Source of the DNA: Theodoxus fluviatilis
Lineage: Eukaryota > Mollusca > Gastropoda > Cycloneritida > Neritidae
Assembly (NCBI GenBank): GCA_034096865.1
Contig: JAWQFJ010016913.1
Coordinates: 1 to 27,184 of the forward strand
Direction: 5' to 3'
Length of the DNA: 27,184 nucleotides
Below the pieces are notes generated by a model. The model searched no databases and was not told the DNA's origin. It worked only from the letters and a program-made list of their open reading frames with translations. A program made the position numbers and the translations under genes. Each line of letters opens with the position of its first letter. Position 1 is the first letter of the stretch. Below, piece after piece: positions 18,841 to 27,184 of the stretch.

Positions 18841-21030
18841 GACAGGGGTGTAAGGAACAGTCTATATGTAAACAGGGCTGTAGGCAACAGTCTGTGTGGA
18901 GACAGGGCTGTAGGCAACAGTCTGTGTGGAGACAGGGCTGTAGACAACAGTCTGTGTGGAGACAGGGCTGTAGACAACAGTCTGTGTGGAGACAGGGCTG
19001 TAGGCAACAGTCTGTGTGGAGACGGGGCTGTAGACAACAGTCTGTGTGAAGGCAGGGCTGTAGGCAACAGTCTGTGTGAAGGCAGGGCTGTAGGCAACAG
19101 TCTGTGTGTAGACAGGGCTGTAGGCAACAGTCTGTGTGTAGACAGGGCTGTAGGCAACAGTCTGTGTGGAGACAGGGCTGTAGACAACAGTCTGTGTGAA
19201 GACAGGGCTGTAGACAACAGTCTGTGTGGAGACAGGGCTGTAGGCAACAGTCTGTGTGGAGACAGGGCTGTAGACAACAGTCTGTGTGGAGACAGGGCTG
19301 TAGACAACAGTCTGTGTGGAGACAGGGCTGTAGACAACAGTCTGTGTGGAGACAGGGCTGTAGGCAACATTCTGTGTGAAGACAGGGCTGTAGGCAACAG
19401 TCTGTGTGAAGACAGGGCTGTAGGCAACAGTCTGTGTGGAGACAGGGCTGTAGGCAACAGTCTGTGTGTAGACAGGGCTGTAGGCAACAGTCTGTGTGTA
19501 GACAGGGCTGTAGGCAACAGTCTGTGTGGAGACAGGGCTGTAGACAACAGTCTGTGTGAAGACAGGGCTGTAGACAACAGTCTGTGTGGAGACAGGGCTG
19601 TAGGCAACAGTCTGTGTGGAGACAGGGCTGTAGACAACAGTCTGTGTGGAGACAGGGCTGTAGACAACAGTCTGTGTGGAGACAGGGCTGTAGACAACAG
19701 TCTGTGTGGAGACAGGGCTGTAGGCAACATTCTGTGTGAAGACAGGGCTATAGGCAACAGTCTGTGTGAAGACAGGGCTGTAGGCAACAGTCTGTGTGGA
19801 GACAGGGCTGTAGGCAACAGTCTGTGTGGAGACAGGGCTGTAGACAACAGTCTGTGTGGAGACAGGGATGTAGACAACAGTCTGTGTAGAGGCAGGGCTG
19901 TAGGCAACAGTCTGTGTGGAGGCAGGGCTGTAGGCAACAGTCTGTGTGGAGACAGGGCTGTAGGCAACAGTCTGTGTGGAGACAGGGATGTAGACAACAG
20001 TCTGTGTGGAGACAGGGCTGTAGACAACAGTCTGTGTGGAGACAGGGCTGTAGACAACAGTCTGTGTGGAGACAGGGCTGTAGGCAACAGTCTGTGTGGA
20101 GACAGGGCTGTAGGCAACAGTCTGTGTGTAGACAGGGCTGTAGGCAACAGTCTGTGTGGAGACAGGGCTGTAGGCAACAGTCTGTGTGGAGACAGGGATG
20201 TGGACAACAGTCTGTGTGGAGACAGGGATGTAGACAACAGTCTGTGTGGAGACAGGGCTGTAGACAACAGTCTGTGTGAAGACAGGGCTGTAGGCAACAG
20301 TCTGTGTGGAGACAGGGCTGTAGGCAATAGTCTGTGTGGAGACAGGGCTGTAGGCAACAGTCTGTGTGAAGACAGGGCTGTAGGCAACAGTCTGTGTGGA
20401 GACAGGGCTGTAGGCAACAGTCTGTGTGGAGACAGGGCTGTAGGCAATAGTCTGTGTGGAGACAGGGCTGTAGGCAACAGTCTGTGTGAAGACAGGGCTG
20501 TAGGCAACAGTCTGTGTGGAGACAGGGCTGTAGGCAACAGTCTGTGTGGAGACAGGGCTGTAAGCAACAGTCTGTGTGGAGACAGGGCTGTAGGCAACAG
20601 TCTGTGTGGAGACAGGGCTGTAGGCAACAGTCTGTGTGGAGACAGGGCTGTAGGCAACAGTCTGTGTGGAGACAGGGCTGTAGGCAACAGTCTGTGTGAA
20701 GACAGGGCTGTAGGCAACAGTCTGTGTGGAGACAGGGCTGTAGGCAATAGTCTGTGTGGAGACAGGGCTGTAGGCAACAGTCTGTGTGGAGACAGGGCTG
20801 TAGGCAACAGTCTGTGTGGAGACAGGGCTGTAGGCAACAGTCTGTGTGCAGACAGGGCTGTAGGCAATAGTCTGTGTGGAGACAGGGCTGTAGGCAACAG
20901 TCTGTGTGGAGACAGGGCTGTAGGCAACAGTCTGTGTGGAGACAGGGCTGTAGGCAACAGTCTGTGTGGAGACAGGGCTGTAGACAACAGTCTGTGTGTA
21001 GACAGGGCTGCAGACAACAGTCTATGTGTA
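18841..21030. repeat. 30-bp satellite, type A block
   Basis: Seventy-three units with consensus GACAGGGCTGTAGGCAACAG followed by TCTGTGTGGA, in perfect 30-base register with no insertion or deletion across about 2.2 kb. Variants are concentrated at a few positions (GTAGGC/GTAGAC, GTGTGGA/GTGTGAA/GTGTGTA). A 12-unit pattern repeats with a period of 360 bp (the rare CAACATTCTG at about 19366 and 19726), and a 4-unit pattern repeats with a period of 120 bp near 20310-20520 (CAATAG variant). Because 30 is a multiple of three and the unit lacks stops, both strands are open for over 700 codons with ten-residue periods (RAVGNSLCGD on plus, LSPHRLLPTA on minus). I do not take either as a gene. Confidence 0.95.
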
Positions 21031-24000
21031 AGCAGTGCTGCAGGCAACAGTCTAGCTTGAGACAGAGCTGCAGACAACAGTCTATGTGTAAGCAGTGCTG
21101 CAGACAACAGTCTATGTGTAAGCAGTGCTGCAGACAACAGTCTATGTGTAAGCAGTGCCGCAGGCAAGTCTAGCTTGAGACAGAGCTGCAGACAACAGTC
21201 TATGTGTAAGCAGTGCTGCAGACAACAGTCTAGCTTGAGACAGAGCTGCAGACAACAGTCTATGTGTAAGCAATGCTGCAGGCAACAGTCTAGCTTGAGA
21301 CAGAGCTGCAGACAATAGTCTATGTGTAAGCAGTGCTGCAGACAACAGTCTATGTGTAAGCAGTGCTGCAGGCAAGTCTAGGTTGAGACAGAGCTGCAGA
21401 CAACAGTCTATGTGTAAGCAGTGCTGCAGACAATAGTCTAGCTTGAGACAGAGCTGCAGACAACACTCTATGTGTAAGCAGTGCTGCAGGCAAGTCTAGC
21501 TTGAGACAGAGCTTCAGACAACAGTCTATGTGTAAGCAGTGCTGCAGACAACAGTCTAGCTTGAGACAGAGCTGCAGACAACAGTCTATGTGTAAGCAGT
21601 GCTGCAGACAACAGTCTATGTGTAAGCAGTGCTGCAGACAACAGTCTCTGTGTAAGCAGTGCCGCAGGCAAGTCTAGCTTGAGACAGAGCTGCAGACAAC
21701 AGTCTATGTGTAAGCAGTGCTGCAGACAACAGTCTAGCTTGAGACAGAGCTGCAGACAACAGTCTATGTGTAAGCAGTGCTGCAGACAACAGTCTAGCTT
21801 GAGACAGAGCTGCAGACAACAGTCTATGTGTAAGCAGTGCTGCAGACAACAGTCTATGTGTAAGCAGTGCTGCAGACAACAGTCTATGTGTAAGCAGTGC
21901 CGCAGGCAAGTCTAGCTTGAGACAGAGCTGCAGACAACAGTCTATGTGTAAGCAGTGCTGCAGACAACAGTCTAGCTTGAGACAGAGCTGCAGACAACAG
22001 TCTATGTGTAAGCAATGCTGCAGGCAACAGTCTAGCTTGAGACAGAGCTGCAGACAATAGTCTATGTGTAAGCAGTGCTGCAGACAACAGTCTATGTGTA
22101 AGCAGTGCTGCAGGCAAGTCTAGGTTGAGACAGAGCTGCAGACAACAGTCTATGTGTAAGCAGTGCTGCAGACAATAGTCTAGCTTGAGACAGAGCTGCA
22201 GACAACACTCTATGTGTAAGCAGTGCTGCAGGCAAGTCTAGCTTGAGACAGAGCTGCAGACAACAGTCTATGTGTAAGCAGTGCTGCAGACAACAGTCTA
22301 GCTTGAGACAGAGCTGCAGACAACAGTCTATGTGTAAGCAGTGCTGCAGACAACAGTCTATGTGTAAGCAGTGCTGCAGACAACAGTCTCTGTGTAAGCA
22401 GTGCCGCAGGCAAGTCTAGCTTGAGACAGAGCTGCAGACAACAGTCTATGTGTAAGCAGTGCTGCAGACAACAGTCTAGCTTGAGCCAGAGCTGCAGACA
22501 ACAGTCTATGTGTAAGCAGTGCTGCAGACAACAGTCTAGCTTGAGACAGAGCTGCAGACAACAGTCTATGTGTAAGCAGTGCTGCAGACAACAATCTATG
22601 TGTAAGCAGTGCTGCAGACAACAGTCTATGTGTAAGCAGTGCCGCAGGCAAGTCTAGCTTGAGACAGAGCTGCAGAAAACAGTCTATGTGTAAGCAGTGC
22701 TGCAGACAACAGTCTAGCTTGAGACAGAGCTGCAGACAACAGTCTATGTGTAAGCAATGCTGCAGGCAACAGTCTAGCTTGAGACAGAGCTGCAGACAAT
22801 AGTCTATGTGTAAGCAGTGCTGCAGACAACAGTCTATGTGTAAGCAGTGCTGCAGGCAAGTCTAGGTTGAGACAGAGCTGCAGACAACAGTCTATGTGTA
22901 AGCAGTGCTGCAGACAATAGTCTAGCTTGAGACAGAGCTGCAGACAACACTCTATGTGTAAGCAGTGCTGCAGGCAAGTCTAGCTTGAGACAGAGCTTCA
23001 GACAACAGTCTATGTGTAAGCAGTGCTGCAGACAACAGTCTAGCTTGAGACAGAGCTGCAGACAACAGTCTATGTGTAAGCAGTGCTGCAGACAACAGTC
23101 TATGTGTAAGCAGTGCTGCAGACAACAGTCTCTGTGTAAGCAGTGCCGCAGGCAAGTCTAGCTTGAGACAGAGCTGCAGACAACAGTCTATGTGTAAGCA
23201 GTGCTGCAGACAACAGTCTAGCTTGAGACAGAGCTGCAGACAACAGTCTATGTGTAAGCAGTGCTGCAGACAACAGTCTAGCTTGAGACAGAGCTGCAGA
23301 CAACAGTCTATGTGTAAGCAGTGCTGCAGACAACAGTCTATGTGTAAGCAGTGCTGCAGACAACAGTCTATGTGTAAGCAGTGCCGCAGGCAAGTCTAGC
23401 TTGAGACAGAGCTGCAGACAACAGTCTATGTGTAAGCAGTGCTGCAGACAACAGTCTAGCTTGAGACAGAGCTGCAGACAACAGTCTATGTGTAAGCAAT
23501 GCTGCAGGCAACAGTCTAGCTTGAGACAGAGCTGCAGACAATAGTCTATGTGTAAGCAGTGCTGCAGACAACAGTCTATGTGTAAGCAGTGCTGCAGGCA
23601 AGTCTAGGTTGAGACAGAGCTGCAGACAACAGTCTATGTGTAAGCAGTGCTGCAGACAATAGTCTAGCTTGAGACAGAGCTGCAGACAACACTCTATGTG
23701 TAAGCAGTGCTGCAGGCAAGTCTAGCTTGAGACAGAGCTGCAGACAACAGTCTATGTGTAAGCAGTGCTGCAGACAACAGTCTAGCTTGAGACAGAGCTG
23801 CAGACAACAGTCTATGTGTAAGCAGTGCTGCAGACAACAGTCTATGTGTAAGCAGTGCTGCAGACAACAGTCTCTGTGTAAGCAGTGCCGCAGGCAAGTC
23901 TAGCTTGAGACAGAGCTGCAGACAACAGTCTATGTGTAAGCAGTGCTGCAGACAACAGTCTAGAGACAGTGCTGCAGACAACAGTCTAGCTTGAGACAGA

Positions 24001-25173
24001 GCTGCAGACAACAGTCTATGTGTAAGCAGTGCTGCAGACAACAGTCTATGTGTAAGCAGTGCTGCAGACAACAGTCTATGTGTAAGCAGTGCCGCAGGCA
24101 AGTCTAGCTTGAGACAGAGCTGCAGACAACAGTCTATGTGTAAGCAGTGCTGCAGACAACAGTCTAGCTTGAGACAGAGCTGCAGACAACAGTCTATGTG
24201 TAAGCAATGCTGCAGGCAACAGTCTAGCTTGAGACAGAGCTGCAGACAATAGTCTATGTGTAAGCAGTGCTGCAGACAACAGTCTATGTGTAAGCAGTGC
24301 TGCAGGCAAGTCTAGGTTGAGACATAGCTGCAGACAACAGTCTATGTGTAAGCAGTGCTGCAGACAATAGTCTAGCTTGAGACAGAGCTGCAGACAACAC
24401 TCTATGTGTAAGCAGTGCTGCAGGCAAGTCTAGCTTGAGACAGAGCTTCAGACAACAGTCTATGTGTAAGCAGTGCTGCAGACAACAGTCTAGCTTGAGA
24501 CAGAGCTGCAGACAACAGTCTATGTGTAAGCAGTGCTGCAGGCAAGTCTAGCTTGAGACAGAGCTGCAGACAACAGTCTATGTGTAAGCAGTGCTGCAGG
24601 CAACAGTCTAGCTTGAGACAGAGCTGCAGACAGCAGTCTATGTGTAAGCAGTGCTGCAGGCAAGTCTAGCTTGAGACAGAGCTGCAGACAACAGTCTATG
24701 TGTAAGCAGTGCTGCAGGCAACAGTCTAGCTTGAGACAGAGCTGCAGACAACAGTCTATGTGTAAGCAGTGCTGCAGGCAAGTCTAGCTTGAGACAGAGC
24801 TGCAGACAACAGTCTATGTGTAAGCAGTGCTGCAGACAACAGTCTAGGTAAAGACAGAGCTGCAGACAACAGTCTATGTGTAAGCAATGCTGCAGGCAAC
24901 AGTCTAGGTTGAGACAGAGCTGCAGACAACAGTCTATGTGTAAGCAGTGCTGCAGGCAAGTCTAGCTTGAGACAGAGCTGCAGACAACAGTCTAGGTAAA
25001 GACAGAGCTGCAGACAACAGTCTAAGTCGAGACAGAGCTGCAGACAACAGTCTATGTGTAAGCAGTGCTGCAGACAACAGTCTAAGTTGCGACAGAGCTG
25101 CAGACAACAGTCTATGTGTAAGCAGTGCTGCAGACAACAGTCTAGTTTGAGACAGGGCTGTAAAGGGCAGTCT
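21031..25173. repeat. 30-bp satellite, type B block
   Basis: It continues the type A block in register and is built from two alternating 30-bp subunits. One begins GACAGAGCTGCAGACAACAG and ends TCTATGTGTA. The other begins AGCAGTGCTGCAGACAACAG and ends TCTAGCTTGA or TCTATGTGTA. Some units are 28 bp because CAACAGTCT has become CAAGTCT, which breaks the reading frame every few hundred bases. Almost every unit carries CTGCAG (PstI). After about 24540 the units become more variable (TCTAGGTAAAG, TCTAAGTCGAG), and the last unit (GACAGGGCTGTAAAGGGCAG) is again type A-like. Confidence 0.95.
21163..24535. repeat. 742-bp higher-order repeat, 4.6 copies
   Basis: Copies lie at about 21163-21904, 21905-22646, 22647-23388, 23389-24096 (708 bp, with a 34-bp deletion at about 23964) and a partial copy from 24097. 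Each full copy is 21 units of 30 bp plus 4 units of 28 bp, which sums to 742. Landmarks such as GTGCCGCAGGCAAG and AACACTCTATG recur at the same place in every copy. Copies differ by only a handful of substitutions. Confidence 0.9.
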
Positions 25174-25458
25174 TAGCCATTGCGTGCGCTGGCTGTGGCA
25201 TTGTCAAGGGGAGTTGAAACTGGAGCGGCTCCCTCCCTCCCTCAACGAGTCTGCCAGGAGGGCTGATCGGATCTCAGAAACAACACAGGATCAAACCCTT
25301 AACCCTGCCTTTCTCTCACTCACCTGTTTTCTCATGTCACGCCCGACACTATGTAGGGTGAGATTTGGGTGGAACCAATTTGAATTTGACGGAAAGTAGA
25401 GGGAATTGAAAACGGGGATGGAGAGGGTGGATGGATGGGTGTTGGAGATGGGCGAAAA
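25174..25458. other. No gene seen
   Basis: Flank of the satellite. No gene, splice pair or transposon end that I can support. Confidence 0.5.
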
Positions 25459-25490
25459 GGGGGGTGGGGGTGGGGGTGGGGGTGGGGGGG
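25459..25490 (+). other. G-quadruplex-prone tract
   Basis: Five consecutive runs of five or more G separated by single T on the plus strand (GGGGGGTGGGGGTGGGGGTG and onward). It meets the usual four-run G-quadruplex pattern with very short loops. Formation in the cell is not shown. Confidence 0.7.
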
Positions 25491-25599
25491 AGACGGGATA
25501 AACTGTATGAAGGAAGCAAAGAACAAAATATGAAAATAGAGTGAGAAGATGAAAGTCGTCAAGGGGTAGGCGGGGCAAAGACAAGCAGGAAGAAGGAGA

Positions 25600-25641
25600 A
25601 GGTGGGTCGTGGGGGTGGGTTGGTGGCTGGGGGGTGGGTCG
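25600..25641 (+). other. Second G-rich quadruplex candidate
   Basis: Runs GGTGGGTC, GTGGGGGTGGG, TTGGTGGCTGGGGGGTGGG give at least four runs of three or more G with loops under eight bases. Weaker than the tract at 25459. Confidence 0.5.
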
Positions 25642-26145
25642 GCTCCCCCTCTCCGCAGAGAGTGTGCCCAACTCGCATTCTTGCGGCGCCTCCCCAGCTT
25701 CACGTTCTCTTACACCGTCACCTCATACTCGGTTAAGCCTTCCTTCCCCACCCTCATGTACGTTAGCTCGCCGCCCCGCCTCCTTTCTCTATGCCTTACC
25801 TTTGCTGCGCGTCTCCGCCGTCTCTCGCCATACCCCCATTCCTTAGTTCGTCTTCTTTCGCTTTTGCGTGTCCTCGTTCCTCGCTTTTCTGCCCTCGCTC
25901 CATGTTCTCCACACCGCCTCGTGTTGTATTTCCCTTTCTGGTCATAGCTCCTCCCGCATCCCCTCTGGGTGGAACCTGCCACCCCTCTCCTCTTGGCGTG
26001 GGGCGTTTAACCCACTGTCCGTCTTGTCTCCGCTACTCCCGCGCTGTGTCACGTTCATGTCCAGACTTGGTGGTTTAAGAGGAACCCGGTAGGGGGAGAG
26101 AGAGGGAAGTGGACAGCAATAGGAATGCAACAGCAAAAGTAACAA
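25642..26145. other. Pyrimidine-rich DNA, no gene seen
   Basis: About 500 bp, C and T rich on the plus strand. The open frames on both strands reflect composition (Pro, Ser, Leu against Arg, Glu, Gly) and show no domain. Confidence 0.5.
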
Positions 26146-26149
26146 AAGG

Positions 26150-26232
26150 TGGTGTGTGCGTGTTTGTGTGTGTTTGCGTATGTGTGCGCGCGCATGCCTG
26201 TGTATGTGTGTGCGTGTATGTGTGTGTTTGCA
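26150..26232. repeat. Degenerate (TG)n tract
   Basis: TG dinucleotides interrupted by CG, CA and TA steps, including GTGTGCGCGCGCATGC, an alternating purine-pyrimidine stretch. Confidence 0.85.
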
Positions 26233-26235
26233 ACG

Positions 26236-26459
26236 TGCCCTGTCTGCTGTTCTGCCCCTTCCGTGCCCTCCGTCCTCCCCCTCGTCTCTTCCCACCTCTG
26301 CTTTTTTTGCCTCGCGTTTTTCTGGTCTTACCTCTTTCGCCGGTTCCGCTTCCTCTTTGGTCGTCGGGGGTCGTGCGTGTGCCCGGACCCTTTTCTCTCT
26401 TCTTTTAATCTCGCTTTCTCTCTGCATATCTCGTTGTCTGCCTTTGCAGACGTTTCGTG
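26236..26459. other. Pyrimidine-rich spacer
   Basis: C and T rich sequence between two TG tracts. Nothing gene-like. Confidence 0.5.
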
Positions 26460-26536
26460 CTAGGTGTGCGTGTATGTGGGGGTTTGCACGTGTGTATGTG
26501 TGTGCGTGCATGCGTGCGTGCGCGTGCGTGTGTGTA
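26460..26536. repeat. Degenerate (TG)n/(CG) tract
   Basis: Alternating purine-pyrimidine repeat with GTGCGTGCATGCGTGCGTGC, similar in make-up to the tract at 26150. Confidence 0.85.
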
Positions 26537-26639
26537 CAACACGCAGGGAAGTTGATGCTTTTGAAATTAGACACCTCAGTGCACTGGCTAAGAAACGCTT
26601 CTCCCACAAGGAGAGCTGCAGACTTTACTGCAGCAGTTC

Positions 26640-26835
26640 CACGTAAACTTTGCTGACGTCCCTGCGTCCGCCTTGGGGCTCCACTCACTTCTGTAATGCC
26701 AGTGACGTCTCTGTCGGGCGCCACCACGACTTCCGTGTTGTGTGATGGTTTCGGTATGGGAGACGAATTTACGAAATGAGTCCTATAGCGCATTCCCGAA
26801 ACACGGCGGAGTGAGAGTTATCCGTCCTTGCGCTA
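26640..26835 (+). promoter_or_regulatory. Possible upstream region of the THAP exon
   Basis: A CpG-containing segment with two TGACGTC motifs (26654-26660 and 26703-26709), which are CRE/ATF-like near-palindromes 49 bp apart, shortly before the THAP-like frame. No TATA box or initiator is clear. The assignment rests on position and motif only. Confidence 0.15.
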
Positions 26836-27032
26836 GACAGCCATGAACAGTTCCGGTTTGCGGCCAACATAGCGACGCGCATTAAAAAGATCTGTGGTGG
26901 AGGAAAAGCTTACTGTGTATGCTGTTCAAATTACTCTGGGAAGGTAGTTGATGGGAGGATTGTAAAACTACACCAACTACCAACTAACAAAATACTCAGG
27001 CAAGCATGGGAGCAACGTTTACGGCTGGTTAG
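26836..27032 (+). CDS. THAP-like zinc-finger exon, interrupted
   Basis: The plus-strand frame reads DSHEQFRFAANIATRIKKIC, GGGKAYCVCCSNYSGKVVDG, RIVKLHQLPTNKILRQAWEQ and RLRLVS. CxxC (26914-26925) followed by SN, then LHQLP, then RxxW matches the first half of the C2CH THAP DNA-binding domain, which is found in cellular regulators and in P-element-type transposases. The zinc-binding C-terminal half (Cys-x2-His and AVPTIF-like end) is absent, because the frame meets a transposon-like end at 27033 or an unseen intron. No in-frame ATG precedes it after the stop at about 26811. An acceptor (CCGTCCTTGCGCTAG, ending at 26836) could begin the exon at 26837. An ATG at 26842 lies in another frame and stops after nine codons. 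Confidence 0.5.
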
Positions 27033-27184
27033 CAGGGGCGGATCAGTTCATTATTGGGGGGGGGGGGCGGGTTATGATGCCTCTCGTCCACTCTTCTCCC
27101 TTTGCGAACGAGCTGTCTTTCTCATCCTTTTCGTGTCTCCCCTCCTACCTCTCTCCAAATCTGACCTTTCTCACCTTGTCTCTC
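27033..27184. mobile_element. Possible DNA transposon end, runs off window
   Basis: CAGGGGCGGATC at 27033 resembles the terminal inverted repeats (CAGGGG...) of hAT-like and related elements in many animals. It is followed by a run of 12 G (27056-27067) and then C/T-rich DNA. The eight bases before it (CTGGTTAG) would be the candidate target-site duplication, but the other end is outside the window, so this cannot be confirmed here. Confidence 0.35.

Noticed and set aside
18838..21060. Plus-strand open frame of about 740 codons with RAVGNSLCGD repeats
   Set aside because: It begins without an ATG, the opposite strand is equally open, and the openness follows from a stop-free 30-bp unit. Treated as satellite, not as a protein gene.
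18804..21167. Minus-strand open frame of about 787 codons with LSPHRLLPTA repeats
   Set aside because: Same cause as the plus-strand frame: 30-bp periodicity without stops. No ATG at the start, no signal or domain outside the repeat.
25942..26793. Minus-strand open frame of about 283 codons
   Set aside because: Most of it translates the TG tracts (Thr-His, Ala-His repeats) and pyrimidine-rich DNA (Arg, Glu, Lys). The remaining N-terminal part shows no domain.

Overview
The window looks like a repeat-rich, gene-poor stretch of a metazoan nuclear genome, most likely a marine invertebrate and possibly a mollusc. The evidence is APE-type non-LTR retrotransposons with lophotrochozoan-style C-terminal tails, a tRNA-derived SINE, long simple repeats, large minisatellites and a THAP-like exon with no bacterial-style gene packing. 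The species cannot be fixed from the sequence. No complete, intact cellular gene is visible.

Left third (1-6400): a 5'-truncated LINE 3' end lies on the minus strand (about 78-580) with a (TAA)n tail. A long minus-strand LINE follows (about 1560-5531) with ORF2 endonuclease and reverse transcriptase regions. It is split by a second, plus-strand, 5'-truncated LINE of 485 bp (3685-4169 counting one copy of a 4-bp AACT duplication). Removing exactly those 485 bp puts the two halves of the host ORF2 back in one frame. A second lesion, in an A/T run near 5042-5046, shifts the endonuclease frame. The 5' side of this element runs into GA, CAGA/CAGG and CA microsatellites.

Middle (6400-16440): a 10-bp minisatellite of 64 indel-free units (7071-7710), a 4.5-kb minisatellite with a 35-bp unit and several higher-order repeats (8340-12855), and a SINE region with two tRNA-like heads (14028-14425). 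These are separated by unique-looking DNA in which I see no gene.

Right part (16440-27184): a compound TG/CT/CA microsatellite, weak candidate exons including a cysteine-rich one (17295 onward), and two adjacent foldback structures. One has arms of about 280 bp (17471-18144); the other is a perfect 122-bp inverted repeat (18149-18517). A 6.3-kb, 30-bp-unit satellite follows (18841-25173). Its second half is organised in 742-bp higher-order repeats whose alternating variants point to a 1,484-bp amplification unit. After G-rich, pyrimidine-rich and TG-rich DNA comes a THAP-like zinc-finger exon (about 26836-27032), interrupted by what looks like the terminal end of a DNA transposon (CAGGGGCGGATC at 27033) that runs off the window.

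The features do not form a pathway. The window is best read as layered transposon insertions and satellite amplification, with tandem arrays making up a little over 40 percent of the sequence. The most informative signals are the precise nested insertion, the hierarchical satellite and the perfect inverted repeat.
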